A DNA stretch of 64,000 nt, taken from Actinomycetales bacterium (GTDB lineage: Bacteria; Actinomycetota; Actinomycetes; S36-B12). Location: NCBI GenBank assembly GCA_016125355.1, contig WGLX01000025.1, forward strand, positions 21,886-85,885, read 5' to 3'. Positions 16,114-24,899 of this stretch are shown piece after piece. Position 1 is the stretch's first letter. Each line of letters starts with the position of its first letter. A program made the position numbers and the translations under genes. The notes under the pieces were generated by a model, which saw only the letters and a list, made by a program, of their open reading frames with translations, ran no database searches and was not told the DNA's origin.

Positions 16114-17583
16114 CTACTTCACGCCGAACAGGACCTCGACGGGATAGATCGCGAAGTAGAAGAGGAACGCCAGCGAGACCACCCACATGAGCCAGTGGAT
16201 CTCCCGGATCTTCCCAGTGAAGATCTTGATGACCAGCCACGACACGAACCCAGCACCGATGCCGATGGTGATCGAGTACGTGAACGGCATGAGCGAGATG
16301 GTGAGGAATGCGGGGATGCCGATCTCGTAGTCGGTGAAGTCGATGTGCCGGATCTGGGTCATCATGAGGAAGCCGACGATGACGAGTGCGGGCGATGCGG
16401 CCTCGTAGGGGATGACCGTCACCAGCGGGGAGAAGAACATCGCGATGAGGAACAGCCCGCCCGTCACCAGCGATGCGATGCCGGTGCGCGCACCCTCGCC
16501 GATGCCCGAGGCCGACTCGATGTAGGACGTGTTGCTCGAGACCGATGCCGCACCACCGGCCGCTGCGGCGATCGAGTCGACGACCAGGATGCTCTCGAAG
16601 TGCGGGATCTGCCCATCCTCCTCGAGGAGGTCGCCCTCGGTGGCCAGCCCGAAGGCCGTGCCCATCGTGTCGAAGAAGTCACTGAGCATCAGCGAGAAGA
16701 TGGCCAGCAGGGCCGCGACGACGCCGATCGCCTGGAAGGACCCGAACAGGTTGAACTGGCCGAGGAGGCCGAGGTCCGGGGTGCTGATCAGCTGATCGGG
16801 GACCCGAGGGACGTTGAGCCCCCAGCCCGTCGGATTGGCGATGGACCCATCCGCCCCCGTCTTGGGTCCGACGTTGGCGACGGCCTCGACGACCATCGCG
16901 AGGATCGTGGTCGCCACGATGCCGATGAGGATGGCGCCCTTGGTCTTGCGGGCCACCAGGACCGCGGTGATCAGCAGCCCGACCACGAAGACGAAGATCG
17001 GCCAGCCCTGGAGCTCGCCGAAGACGCCGAAGGTGACCAGGGGGACGCCTGGGCGGACGATCCCCGCGTCGACCAGTCCGATGATGGTGATGAACAGGCC
17101 GATGCCGACGCCGATCGCGTACTTCAGCTGCTCGGGGACGGCGACGAACACGGCCGAGCGGAGGCCGGTGAGCACCAGCAGCAGAATCACGATGCCCTCG
17201 ATGACCACCAGGCCCATGGCATCGGCCCACGTCATCTGCGGTGCCAGCGTGTAGGCGACGAAGCCGTTGAGCCCGAGGCCGGCGGCGATCGCGATCGGGA
17301 ACCGCCCGATCGCTCCCATCAGGATCGTGAGGAGCCCGGCCATGAGGGCGGTCGCTGCCGACACCATGGTGATCGCCTTGACCACGTCATCGGTGCCGCC
17401 GACGAAGAGCCCGTTGACGTCCTTGGCGGTGCCGATGATCAGCGGGTTGAGCACCACGATGTAGGCCATCGTGAAGAAGGTGACGAGTCCCCCGCGGACC
17501 TCGCGACCGTAGGTGGACCCGCGGGCGGTCAGCTGGAACCAGCGATCGAAGCCGCTCGTGGGCGTGAGAGTGGGGGCAGACAT
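16114..17583 (-). CDS. NCS2-family purine permease (AzgA type)
   Basis: A 489-residue transporter of the AzgA/PbuG hypoxanthine-guanine-adenine subgroup: FTMAYIVVLNPLIIG near residues 37-51, AAGLGLNGFVAYTLA, FSLMLSDFFDTMGTAFGL and SSNTSYIESASGIGEGARTG are its signatures, with about 13 membrane segments. It imports purine bases with protons. ATG 17583 is chosen because AGGAGG lies seven bases upstream. It is divergent from the DUF2530 gene, a frequent actinobacterial neighbour. Confidence 0.92.
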   Translation of the reverse strand: MSAPTLTPTSGFDRWFQLTARGSTYGREVRGGLVTFFTMAYIVVLNPLIIGTAKDVNGLFVGGTDDVVKAITMVSAATALMAGLLTILMGAIGRFPIAIAAGLGLNGFVAYTLAPQMTWADAMGLVVIEGIVILLLVLTGLRSAVFVAVPEQLKYAIGVGIGLFITIIGLVDAGIVRPGVPLVTFGVFGELQGWPIFVFVVGLLITAVLVARKTKGAILIGIVATTILAMVVEAVANVGPKTGADGSIANPTGWGLNVPRVPDQLISTPDLGLLGQFNLFGSFQAIGVVAALLAIFSLMLSDFFDTMGTAFGLATEGDLLEEDGQIPHFESILVVDSIAAAAGGAASVSSNTSYIESASGIGEGARTGIASLVTGGLFLIAMFFSPLVTVIPYEAASPALVIVGFLMMTQIRHIDFTDYEIGIPAFLTISLMPFTYSITIGIGAGFVSWLVIKIFTGKIREIHWLMWVVSLAFLFYFAIYPVEVLFGVK

Positions 17584-17669
17584 ACGTCCTCCTGGCCAAA
17601 GGGTCATCTCTGCGCGCCAGGGAAGGACGGGGCGTCGGGCGACAGGACGCACAGTAGCGTGTGCTCATC

Positions 17670-17915
17670 ATGAGCAGTGACCGACTCCGCCGATCCGATG
17701 CGGACGGGATCCTCCCCGTCTCGATCGGCACGGCCGTGTGGCTCGGAGTACTGCTCGTCCTGCTGGTGAGCTGGAGCCGGCTGGAGGGCGACGGCACCCT
17801 GTGGTGGATCGGCGCCGCCGTCGTGGGCGTGCTCAGCGGGTCGCTCGGCCTGGTCTTCCTGCGCTGGCGCAGGGGCCGCATGGACGCGGCCGCATCATCG
17901 TCGGATCAGGAGTGA
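17670..17915 (+). CDS. DUF2530 family two-helix membrane protein
   Basis: An 81-residue protein with two hydrophobic segments (about residues 17-36 and 43-63) joined by RLEGDGTLW and ending with basic RWRRGRMD. Size, topology and position between an NCS2 permease and DUF3027 fit the DUF2530 family of actinobacteria. Function unknown. Start could be ATG 17670 or GTG 17661; TAGCGT at 17655-17660 favours the later one. Its end overlaps the convergent DUF3027 gene by 10 bases. Confidence 0.7.
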   Translation: MSSDRLRRSDADGILPVSIGTAVWLGVLLVLLVSWSRLEGDGTLWWIGAAVVGVLSGSLGLVFLRWRRGRMDAAASSSDQE

Positions 17916-18685
17916 CCGAGGTCCAGCGGATCCTCGGCTGACGCAGCGGACTCCGCACGGACCGCCGTCCGGGCCTCGCCCTCGCGCTCGATCTCGGAGT
18001 GTGCGCCGCAGCCATAGCTCAGTGACACGACATGGCCGTCCGCGGGCGCCATGCGGTTCGCGCACACCCCGAACGCCTGTCCGAGCGGGCCCCCGATGGT
18101 GAGCAGGAAGCCGCAGCTCGCGCACTCCAGCGCCGCGTGCCGGGCCATCGTCGACGTCGGGCCGAAGTCTCCGCCCTCCCACCGGTCCGCCGCGTGATCC
18201 CGACCCATCGGGGAGAGCACGCGCACCCGGCCGAGGCCCAGCTCCCACTGTCCGGGCTGCAGGGGCGCCTCGGACGACGCGCCGTCGAGGTCTGCCTCAC
18301 CGGTGAGGCCCGCGGTGAGCTGCGGGTCGTCAGCGGGCGTCGGCAGGACGTCGCCGGGGCTGAGGTCCCCCGGCTGGATCCGCTCGCTCCACGGCACCCA
18401 CTCGGGCGCGATGAGCGCACCCTCACCGGGCAGCAGCACCACCTCGGTCACCGTGACCACGCGCGCCCGCGGGGCGCGAGCGAGGGTCACGGCCCACTGC
18501 CAGCCGACGTAGGCCGGGCTCAGGCAGGCGAAGGTGTGCGTGGCGAGCCGGTCGTCCTCCATGACGACGCCGAGATGGTCGCCCACCAGGTCCGCGCCCG
18601 CCTCCTCCTCGGCGGCCGCGCGGGCAGCATCGACCGCTGCGACCAGCTGGGAGTCGCGCTTGGCATCGGATGCGGCGGGAGCCAT
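17906..18685 (-). CDS. DUF3027 family protein
   Basis: A 259-residue protein of the actinobacterial DUF3027 family (Rv0883c type): SDAKRDSQLVAAVDAARAAA at the start, then GDHLGVVMEDDRLATHTFAC, GWQWAVTLARAPR and VLLPGEGALIAPEWVPWSER. A C-terminal segment with CASCGF and CANR could bind zinc. Its role is unknown. ATG 18685 is chosen over GTG 18703 because CACAAT is exactly six bases upstream, the leaderless pattern. It lies head to head with the DUF2771 gene, as in relatives. Confidence 0.8.
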   Translation of the reverse strand: MAPAASDAKRDSQLVAAVDAARAAAEEEAGADLVGDHLGVVMEDDRLATHTFACLSPAYVGWQWAVTLARAPRARVVTVTEVVLLPGEGALIAPEWVPWSERIQPGDLSPGDVLPTPADDPQLTAGLTGEADLDGASSEAPLQPGQWELGLGRVRVLSPMGRDHAADRWEGGDFGPTSTMARHAALECASCGFLLTIGGPLGQAFGVCANRMAPADGHVVSLSYGCGAHSEIEREGEARTAVRAESAASAEDPLDLGHS

Positions 18686-18775
18686 GCAGAGATTGTGTCC
18701 CACGGTCCGCCGAGCGGAGTGCCCGGGGCCCGGATCGGTCGCAGGGCGTCGCGGCAGGGCCGGTAGGGTCGAGCC

Positions 18776-19234
18776 ATGACCCGCACGCGCATCGCCCTCG
18801 GGGCCCTCGTCCTGGCCGCAGCGGCCCTGACCCTCACGGCCTGCTCGAAGCCCAACCCGATCGCGACGGTGTACTCGGGCACCTCATCCGAGTGGCGCGA
18901 GGCCGCCTGCTGGTCGTCCTCGTCGGCGATCGACGCGACCCAGTGCGCCCAGCAGGTCCTGTCCAATGCGTCCGGCGGGTCGCTCGCCACCGTGCCGGTC
19001 GTGCCGGGCGAGGTGGTCGGCATCAGCGTCGACCCGGTGGTGGCCGAGAAGGGCTGGACCCCGCGGATCGCCGGCCAGCCGCTCACCCAGACACCGCTGA
19101 CCCAGACCTACTTCCGGTTCACGTTCCCCGAGTTCCAGGGCGTCCCCTCGGACGGCCTGAACATGGAGATCATCGCCGGGACGAATGGCGACACCAACGG
19201 GCTCTGGCTCTTCCAGCTGGTGCCCGCAGGCTGA
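18776..19234 (+). CDS. DUF2771 family lipoprotein
   Basis: A 152-residue protein with a signal peptide and lipobox LTAC (cysteine near residue 23), so it is attached to the outer face of the membrane. The body, with paired cysteines ACW and QCA and the TYFRFTFPEFQG segment, resembles DUF2771, which sits between cspB and DUF3027 in other actinobacteria. Function unknown. TAGGGT ends six bases before the ATG and there is no ribosome-binding site, so the message is probably leaderless. Confidence 0.75.
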   Translation: MTRTRIALGALVLAAAALTLTACSKPNPIATVYSGTSSEWREAACWSSSSAIDATQCAQQVLSNASGGSLATVPVVPGEVVGISVDPVVAEKGWTPRIAGQPLTQTPLTQTYFRFTFPEFQGVPSDGLNMEIIAGTNGDTNGLWLFQLVPAG

Positions 19235-19277
19235 CCCCTGGATCGGCCAGCAGGGTCGGGGTTCCCGACCCGCGCGG

Positions 19278-19661
19278 TCAGATGTCCAGGTCGTCGGCGA
19301 CGGCCCGGAGCACCGCCGCGACCTTGCGGGCCTGGGCGTCCGGCGGGTACTTCCCACGACGAAGCTGGTTGGAGACTCCGTCCAGCAGCTTGATGAGGTC
19401 CTCGACGATGATCGCGACATCGTCCGCCGGCTTGCGCGTGCCCTTGACCACCGACGGGGCCGCGGACAGCACGGTCACGGACAGGGCCTGCTTCCCGCGC
19501 CGGCCGTCGACGACGCCGAAGTCGAGGCGCGTGCCCGCCTTCAGCGAGGTCACACCCGCGGGGAGCGTGGAGACATGCACGAACACGTCATCGCCCTCGT
19601 CCGAGGTGATGAAGCCGAAGCCCTTCTCGGCGTCATACCACTTCACGGTCCCGGTAGGCAC
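19278..19661 (-). CDS. cspB: Cold-shock-domain protein with C-terminal extension
   Basis: A 127-residue protein. Residues 1-66 form a cold-shock domain with the RNA-binding strands KGFGFIT and DVFVHVS. Residues 67-127 are an extension with a helical, partly basic end (LIKLLDGVSNQLRRGKYPP), as in mycobacterial CspB. It binds single-stranded nucleic acid. GTG 19661 gives the family start MPTGTVKWYD and has AAGGAG six bases upstream; the in-frame ATG at 19676 would place that site inside the gene. Confidence 0.88.
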   Translation of the reverse strand: MPTGTVKWYDAEKGFGFITSDEGDDVFVHVSTLPAGVTSLKAGTRLDFGVVDGRRGKQALSVTVLSAAPSVVKGTRKPADDVAIIVEDLIKLLDGVSNQLRRGKYPPDAQARKVAAVLRAVADDLDI

Positions 19662-19733
19662 GGCGTGCTCCTTCATGGCGTTCACAGCAGGGTGACGCGC
19701 AGGACGTTTCCCTGCGCCTGAGAAGGTTACCCT

Positions 19734-19952
19734 GTGGCGCACCAGCATTCATCGGCCGACCGTGTCCTCCGGATCGGCGGGATCATCACCGTCATCGGCC
19801 TCCTCTGCACCGTCATCGCGATGCTGCCCCTCGTCGTGCCGTCCCTCACCCTCCCCAGCGCCATGTGGTTCCTGGCGATGCTGACCGGGGTGGGGCTCAT
19901 CGTGGTCTTCGTAGGCCTCACCATGCAGGCCCGTCAGCGGCGCGGGCGGTAG
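19734..19952 (+). CDS. Small two-helix membrane protein
   Basis: A 72-residue protein with two hydrophobic segments (about residues 13-34 and 43-64) and a basic C-terminus. It is divergent from cspB and eight bases upstream of the winged-helix/WYL protein gene, so it is probably the first gene of that transcript. GAAGGT (NANNNT) lies six bases before the GTG, a weak version of the leaderless pattern. No function is recognised. Confidence 0.6.
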   Translation: MAHQHSSADRVLRIGGIITVIGLLCTVIAMLPLVVPSLTLPSAMWFLAMLTGVGLIVVFVGLTMQARQRRGR

Positions 19953-19960
19953 GACCGACG

Positions 19961-22003
19961 GTGGCCGGCCAACGCGCGCCGCGCAGCCTCGCGGACGACC
20001 TGCGGCAGCGGTCGGACGACGAGCTCGCCGCGCTGCTGCAGCTGCGCCCCGACCTGCTGCACCCGGTTCCCCCGGACTTCACCTCGCTGACCGCACGGGC
20101 CACGACGGGTCCGTCCGTGGCCCGCTGCCTCGACACGCTCGATGCCATGCACCTGCACGTCCTGCGCACGGCGTCGAACCTCACCGCGGAGGAGTCGGTG
20201 GGGTACGCCGCGATCCTCGACGCCGCCTCTGCGGGGCTGCCCCCCGAGGCCCGCGAGGCCTGCGCGAGCGCCCTGGACGGCCTCGTGGTCCGGGCCCTCG
20301 TCTGGGGCGCACCGACCGCCCTGCGCGCGGTGCTGCCGGCCCGCGAGCTCAATGCGAAGGCCAGGGCACCGCAGTGGCCTCCGCCGGGAGGCTTCCACGG
20401 CGAACCGCATGACGCCACCCATGTCGATGCCCAGGCGGCGCTGCACGCCCGCGAGTCACTCGCCCTCGTGCGCGACCTGCTCGACGACTGGTCGGTGCAC
20501 CCGCCCGGGGTGCTGCGCAGCGGCGCCCTCTCCCTACGGGACTTCGCGCACGCGCGGGAGGCCCTGCACGCGGATTGGGCGCGCGCCTCCCTCACCATCG
20601 AGGTCGCGCACGCGGCTCGCCTCCTGCACGACGACGGCGACGAGACACCGCACTGGGTGCCCACCGATCAGTTCGACGCCTGGGTCGGCCAGTCGCCCGC
20701 CGAGCAGTGGATCGCCCTCGTCGAAGCCTGGCTCGACCTGCCGAGACTGCCGTCCCTGGCGGACGCCCGCACGCAGGTGCTGTCCGCCGACCGGGACCGC
20801 AGCGCCATCCCGGTGCTCCGACGCGACACCATCCGGCTCCTGGCCGACCTCCCGCCGGGCGCGTCACTGCCCGAGGCGGAGCTGCTCGCGGTGCTCGACG
20901 ACCGGCAGCCGCGGCGAGCCGGCGAGCTGCGCCACCTGGCCGTCTCCGCGACCCTGCGCGAGGGCACGGACCTCGGCGTGCTCGCCGCGGGGGCGCTCAG
21001 CACGGCTGCCCGCCTGCTGCTCGAGCCGCACGTGACGTCGGCGGCCGGGCGCCGCGGGCACGTGACGCGGGTTGCCGAAGCCATCTCCGCTGCCCTGCCG
21101 GAGGACGTCGACCACGTACTCATCCAGGCCGACCTCACGATCGTCGCCCCCGGTCCGCTTGTGGCCAGTGCCGCGCGCAGCCTGCGCCTGCTGGCCGACG
21201 TGGAGTCCCGCGGACACGCGACCGTCTACCGGGTCTCCGAGGATTCCATTCGACGGGGACTCGACGCCGGATGGGACGCTGAGGCGATCCACGCGCTGCT
21301 CGCCGACCTCTCGCGCACCCCCGTTCCGCAGCCCCTGACGTACCTCATCGACGACGCGGCCCGCCGCTACGGGGCCGTGCGGGTGGGGAGTGCACTGGCA
21401 TACGTGCGCAGTGACAACACCGAGGCGCTGACCGCGCTCGTGGCGGATCGGCGGCTGCGCGCCCTGCGGCTGCACCGCATCGCCGACTCCGTGGTCATCA
21501 GCCAGGCACCGACCTCGGAGGTGATCACCGCCCTGCGCTCCGCCGGTTATGCACCGGCAGCCGAGAGCCCGGACGGGGCTGTGGTGATCCGCCGGCCGGA
21601 GGACCGCCGCGTGCGCACGCCGAAGGCCACGCCGGTGGCCCGGCGCCGCGCCCCCGAGGACACGCTCGTCGAGGCCGCGGTGCGGACCCTGCGCGCGGGC
21701 GATCGGGCCACGCACCGCAGCAGCGCTCCCATCTCGGGACCCGCGGCGGCTGTCGACCTGCCGGGGCTGAGCGCCCTTGCCGTCGTCTCGCTGCTCCGAT
21801 CCGCGATCGAGGACAACGCCCCCGTGTGGATCGGCTACGCCGGTACCGATGGCGAGGTCTCGCAGCAGGTGGTCGATCCCATCCGGCTGGCCGCTGGCGT
21901 GCTGACCGCCTTCGACCATCGCACGGATTCGGTGCGGCAGTTCTCGATCTCGCGCATCACCGGAGCGGCGGCGGCCACGGACGAGACAGGAGAGGCCTCA
22001 TGA
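19961..22003 (+). CDS. Large helicase-associated winged-helix and WYL protein (Rv0862c type)
   Basis: A 680-residue protein resembling Rv0862c, which is paired with XPB helicase in mycobacteria. The N-terminal half reads as winged-helix and helical segments (LADDLRQRSDDELAALLQLRPDLL). The middle has DHVLIQADLTIVAPGPL, the conserved helicase-C-associated segment. The last 65 residues (LLRSAIEDNAPVWIGYAGTDGE, PIRLAAGVLTAFDH, FSISRITGA) resemble a WYL domain, which senses nucleic acids or nucleotides. There is no Walker motif, so it is probably a partner of the helicase at 26258. GTG start chosen by family N-terminus; the stop overlaps the next ATG. Confidence 0.8.
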   Translation: MAGQRAPRSLADDLRQRSDDELAALLQLRPDLLHPVPPDFTSLTARATTGPSVARCLDTLDAMHLHVLRTASNLTAEESVGYAAILDAASAGLPPEAREACASALDGLVVRALVWGAPTALRAVLPARELNAKARAPQWPPPGGFHGEPHDATHVDAQAALHARESLALVRDLLDDWSVHPPGVLRSGALSLRDFAHAREALHADWARASLTIEVAHAARLLHDDGDETPHWVPTDQFDAWVGQSPAEQWIALVEAWLDLPRLPSLADARTQVLSADRDRSAIPVLRRDTIRLLADLPPGASLPEAELLAVLDDRQPRRAGELRHLAVSATLREGTDLGVLAAGALSTAARLLLEPHVTSAAGRRGHVTRVAEAISAALPEDVDHVLIQADLTIVAPGPLVASAARSLRLLADVESRGHATVYRVSEDSIRRGLDAGWDAEAIHALLADLSRTPVPQPLTYLIDDAARRYGAVRVGSALAYVRSDNTEALTALVADRRLRALRLHRIADSVVISQAPTSEVITALRSAGYAPAAESPDGAVVIRRPEDRRVRTPKATPVARRRAPEDTLVEAAVRTLRAGDRATHRSSAPISGPAAAVDLPGLSALAVVSLLRSAIEDNAPVWIGYAGTDGEVSQQVVDPIRLAAGVLTAFDHRTDSVRQFSISRITGAAAATDETGEAS

Positions 22004-22977
22004 CCCGCATCCTCATCCTCGGGGGCACTCGGCACGTCGGTCGCGCGGCTGTGGAGCACGCCTTGGCCCTCGGCTGGGAGGTCACGGCGGTCAACCGGGG
22101 CATCGGCCGATCTCTGCCCGACGGCGTCACCTTCGCGCGCGCCGATCGCACCGTGCCAGGAGACCTCGAGCGCGCCCTCGCTGAAGCGGGGGCCTTCGAC
22201 CTGGTCGTCGACACGTGGAGCCGGGCGCCGCGCATCGTGCAGGACTCGACCCGCCTGCTCGCGGACCGCACCCCGTGCTACGCGTATGTGTCCAGCATCT
22301 CGGTCTACACCTGGCCGTGGGCGAGCCAGTCGGACGAGTCCGAGCCGGTGGTCGATGCCGATCCGTCGGCGGACCTGACCGACTACGCCGCCGACAAGCG
22401 CGGCAGCGAGCTGGCCGTCCTCGACGCGTTCGGCACCGACCGCTGCCTGCTCGCCCGCGCGGGCCTGATCCTGGGCCCCTATGAGCAGGTGGGCCGGCTG
22501 CCCTGGTGGCTGCACCGCCTCGCCGAGGGCGGCGAGGTCATCGCGCCGGGGCCGCGCGAGCGGCCGCTGCAGTACATCGACGGCCGCGACCTGGCCGCGT
22601 GGCTTGTGGAGGCACCGGGTCGCGGTGCGCGTGGGACCGTCAACACGGTCGGCCCGGTCGGCATGACGACGATGGGTGACCTGCTCGACACCGCCGTGTC
22701 CGTGACCGGGTCGACGGCGCGCCTGCGCTGGCTGACCCCCGAGGAGGTGGCCGAGGCGGGCTGGCAGCCGTGGACCGAACTGCCGATCTGGACGCCCCCG
22801 GAGGGCGAGTGGGCCGCCGTCCATGACGTCGGCACGCGGCGGGCGGCCGCACTCGGGCTCACCTGCCGACCCATGCCGCGGACGGTCGAGGACACCTGGG
22901 AATGGCTGCAGAGCGAGGGCTACCCCGAGACAGTCTTCGACGGCTCGGTCGGCAGCAGCCCCGACGCAGCTCGGTAG
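22000..22977 (+). CDS. NAD-dependent epimerase/dehydratase family protein
   Basis: A 325-residue extended short-chain dehydrogenase. The nucleotide loop is ILGGTRHVGRAAVEHAL near residues 6-22. The active-site region has YVSSISVY, and DYAADKRGSEL supplies the YxxxK pair. LLARAGLILGPYE and GPRERPLQYIDGRDLA are typical of the atypical SDR group found near DNA-repair genes in actinobacteria. Substrate unknown. ATG overlaps the stop of the preceding gene. The last 119 bases overlap the 3' end of the convergent racemase gene. Confidence 0.8.
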   Translation: MTRILILGGTRHVGRAAVEHALALGWEVTAVNRGIGRSLPDGVTFARADRTVPGDLERALAEAGAFDLVVDTWSRAPRIVQDSTRLLADRTPCYAYVSSISVYTWPWASQSDESEPVVDADPSADLTDYAADKRGSELAVLDAFGTDRCLLARAGLILGPYEQVGRLPWWLHRLAEGGEVIAPGPRERPLQYIDGRDLAAWLVEAPGRGARGTVNTVGPVGMTTMGDLLDTAVSVTGSTARLRWLTPEEVAEAGWQPWTELPIWTPPEGEWAAVHDVGTRRAAALGLTCRPMPRTVEDTWEWLQSEGYPETVFDGSVGSSPDAAR

Positions 22978-24067
22978 ACCACACGGTCAGGTCACGCAGC
23001 ACCTCCGGGATCGGCTCGACGCCGATGCCGGGACCGGTCGGCACCCGCAGCCGTCCGTCCTCGAGGACGAACGGCTCGGTCACGTCGACCCGGTAGTAGC
23101 GGTCGGAGGCGCTGGTGTCACCAGGCAGGGTGAAGCCCGGAAGTGCCGCCAGCGCGACGTTGGCGGCACGGCCGATCCCGGTCTCGAGCATGCCGCCGCA
23201 CCACACGGGCGCATCGTGCGTGACGGCCACGTCATGGATCTCCTTGGCGGTGAGGTAGCCGCCCACGCGTCCGGGCTTGATGTTGATGATCGAGCACGCC
23301 CCGAGCTCGAGCGCCGAGTCCGCGCTCGCGACCGAGTGGATGGACTCGTCCATGCAGATCGCGGTGCGGCACACCTCGGAGAGGAGCACGTGCCCGTACC
23401 AGTCGTCCTCCTCCAGGGGCTGCTCGTGCAGCAGGAGGTCGAACTCGTCCATGCCCGCCAGGTGCTCGGCATCGCTGCGCTGATAGGCCTGATTGGCATC
23501 GGTCTGGAGCCGGATGTCCGGCCACTGCCCGCGGACCGCCCCCACCGGCTCGTGGTCCCACCCGGGCTCGATCTTCAGCTTGATGCGCTGGTAGCCCGCG
23601 GCCAGGTAGCCCTCCACCTCCTCGAGCAGCGCCGGGATGGACTCCGTGGTCGGGATGCCCACGGACACGCCACTGTCAACGAACTCCTTCGTGGCACCGA
23701 GGAAGGCGGCGAGCGAGCGGTCCTGCTCGCGCAGCCAGACGTCGAGCATCGCGGTCGTGAGCGCCGTCTTGGCCATCGGGTGGCCGCGCACGACGGAGAG
23801 CGCCCGGCGCGTCTCGAACGGATCGTCGTCGTCGGACTCCGCGAGGGCGGGCAGCAGGTGGCTGGTGATGACGTCGACCGCCGTGTCGCCGTACTCGTAG
23901 CTGTAGCCCGGCCAGGACATCGTCACGCACTCGCCCCAACCGCTGGTTCCGTCGCCGGACACCGCCTCGACGAGGATGACATCCCGCACCGTCTCCGTGC
24001 CGAAGCTGGTGCGGAACGGGCGCACCAGCGGGATGTTGAGACGGTGCAGTCGGATGACCTCGATCAT
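22859..24067 (-). CDS. N-succinylamino acid racemase / o-succinylbenzoate synthase family (enolase superfamily)
   Basis: A 402-residue enolase-superfamily enzyme with all expected residues: Lys163 and Lys165 (KLK), metal ligands Asp190, Glu215 and Asp240, and Lys264 in INIKPGRVGG. Relatives either make o-succinylbenzoate (MenC) or racemise N-succinyl amino acids. A COG3375 GNAT gene overlaps its start and an M20 peptidase gene lies just beyond, the set known for irreversible conversion of D- to L-amino acids, so racemase is favoured. Family proteins end near residue 370; the Arg/Ser-rich last 30 residues lie within the overlap with the convergent epimerase gene. Confidence 0.85.
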   Translation of the reverse strand: MIEVIRLHRLNIPLVRPFRTSFGTETVRDVILVEAVSGDGTSGWGECVTMSWPGYSYEYGDTAVDVITSHLLPALAESDDDDPFETRRALSVVRGHPMAKTALTTAMLDVWLREQDRSLAAFLGATKEFVDSGVSVGIPTTESIPALLEEVEGYLAAGYQRIKLKIEPGWDHEPVGAVRGQWPDIRLQTDANQAYQRSDAEHLAGMDEFDLLLHEQPLEEDDWYGHVLLSEVCRTAICMDESIHSVASADSALELGACSIINIKPGRVGGYLTAKEIHDVAVTHDAPVWCGGMLETGIGRAANVALAALPGFTLPGDTSASDRYYRVDVTEPFVLEDGRLRVPTGPGIGVEPIPEVLRDLTVWSTELRRGCCRPSRRRLSRGSPRSAAIPRCPRPSAAWVGR

Positions 24068-24870
24068 GGTGTCCTCTCCAGGATGTAGCCGTCGGCCACG
24101 CTCACTCCGATGATGCGGTACCCCGCGGCGAAGGCCTCCTGGAGCGCGGCGCGCAGGTCCAGGCGCCAGCGTCCGGCCTCGGCCGGGGCCTCCGCCCGCA
24201 GCCGGACGATGTCGTCGGGCAGATCGATCTCCACGACATCGCGACCGGCCTCGGCGAGTTCCAGAAGGTCCAGCGGCTCGAACCGGCCCGCCAGGGCGGC
24301 ATAGGCCCGGGGCGAGTCCAGCCGCCACCAGGCGAACAGCCGGTCCGTGGGGTCTCCGGAGTTGATGCCATCGTCCATGCTGCCGTAGAAGTCGGCCTCG
24401 AAGCCGTGGACGTCGACGCCCAGCTTGAGGAGGTTGAGCCGCGCGTTCCGGCGCACCAACGGGTCGAAGGTCCACACGATGGTGTCGAGGCCGCTGTCGA
24501 GCGCCCAGGCCCGCTGGTGCAGCTTGATGGCCGAGCCGATGTGCCGGTCACGATGCGGCTCGAGCACGGCGGCCATGTGCGAGTGCAGGTGGTCGTGCCA
24601 GCCGTCGCCCGTGCGATGACGGCCGACGAACCCGAGGGCGGCGGCGACCGGCACCTCGTCGAGGTAGGCGACGGACGCGTAGCCGCCCGCATGGACGAGG
24701 GCGCGCATCAGGTTCGACGGGATCTGGGTCGCACCGTCCGCACTGGGCCACACGACGTCGAAGATCCGTCGCGCGATGTCGAGGTCGCTAAGGTCGGTGG
24801 CGAGACGGATCGCGACGCCGGCCCGCTGTTCGGCACGAGCGAGGTCAGCTGCCGGGGAGTGGTCCGTCAC
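24064..24870 (-). CDS. COG3375 GNAT acyltransferase, probable D-amino acid N-succinyltransferase
   Basis: A 268-residue GNAT-like protein. HMAAVLEPHRDRHIGSAIKL contains the acyl-CoA loop, and TFDPLVRRNARLNLLKLG is a signature of COG3375, which travels with N-succinylamino acid racemases. It likely transfers succinyl from succinyl-CoA to the amino group of D-amino acids. Its stop overlaps the racemase ATG (ATGA). GTG 24870 is chosen because TACGGT lies exactly six bases upstream; only 29 bases separate it from the divergent M20 gene. Activity is inferred from the cluster. Confidence 0.75.
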   Translation of the reverse strand: MTDHSPAADLARAEQRAGVAIRLATDLSDLDIARRIFDVVWPSADGATQIPSNLMRALVHAGGYASVAYLDEVPVAAALGFVGRHRTGDGWHDHLHSHMAAVLEPHRDRHIGSAIKLHQRAWALDSGLDTIVWTFDPLVRRNARLNLLKLGVDVHGFEADFYGSMDDGINSGDPTDRLFAWWRLDSPRAYAALAGRFEPLDLLELAEAGRDVVEIDLPDDIVRLRAEAPAEAGRWRLDLRAALQEAFAAGYRIIGVSVADGYILERTP

Positions 24871-24899
24871 GCGACCACCGTAGCGACCGAGGGAGCAGC

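Noticed and set aside
16066..17673. A 535-codon open frame antisense to the purine permease
   Set aside because: Its translation is dominated by Asp, Arg, His and Gln without any fold, as expected for the antisense of a GC-rich gene; the permease on the other strand is strongly conserved.
22859..24067. Assignment as menaquinone MenC
   Set aside because: No other men gene is in the window and the GNAT and M20 partners fit the N-succinylamino acid route; the family cannot exclude MenC by sequence alone, so this stays an alternative.
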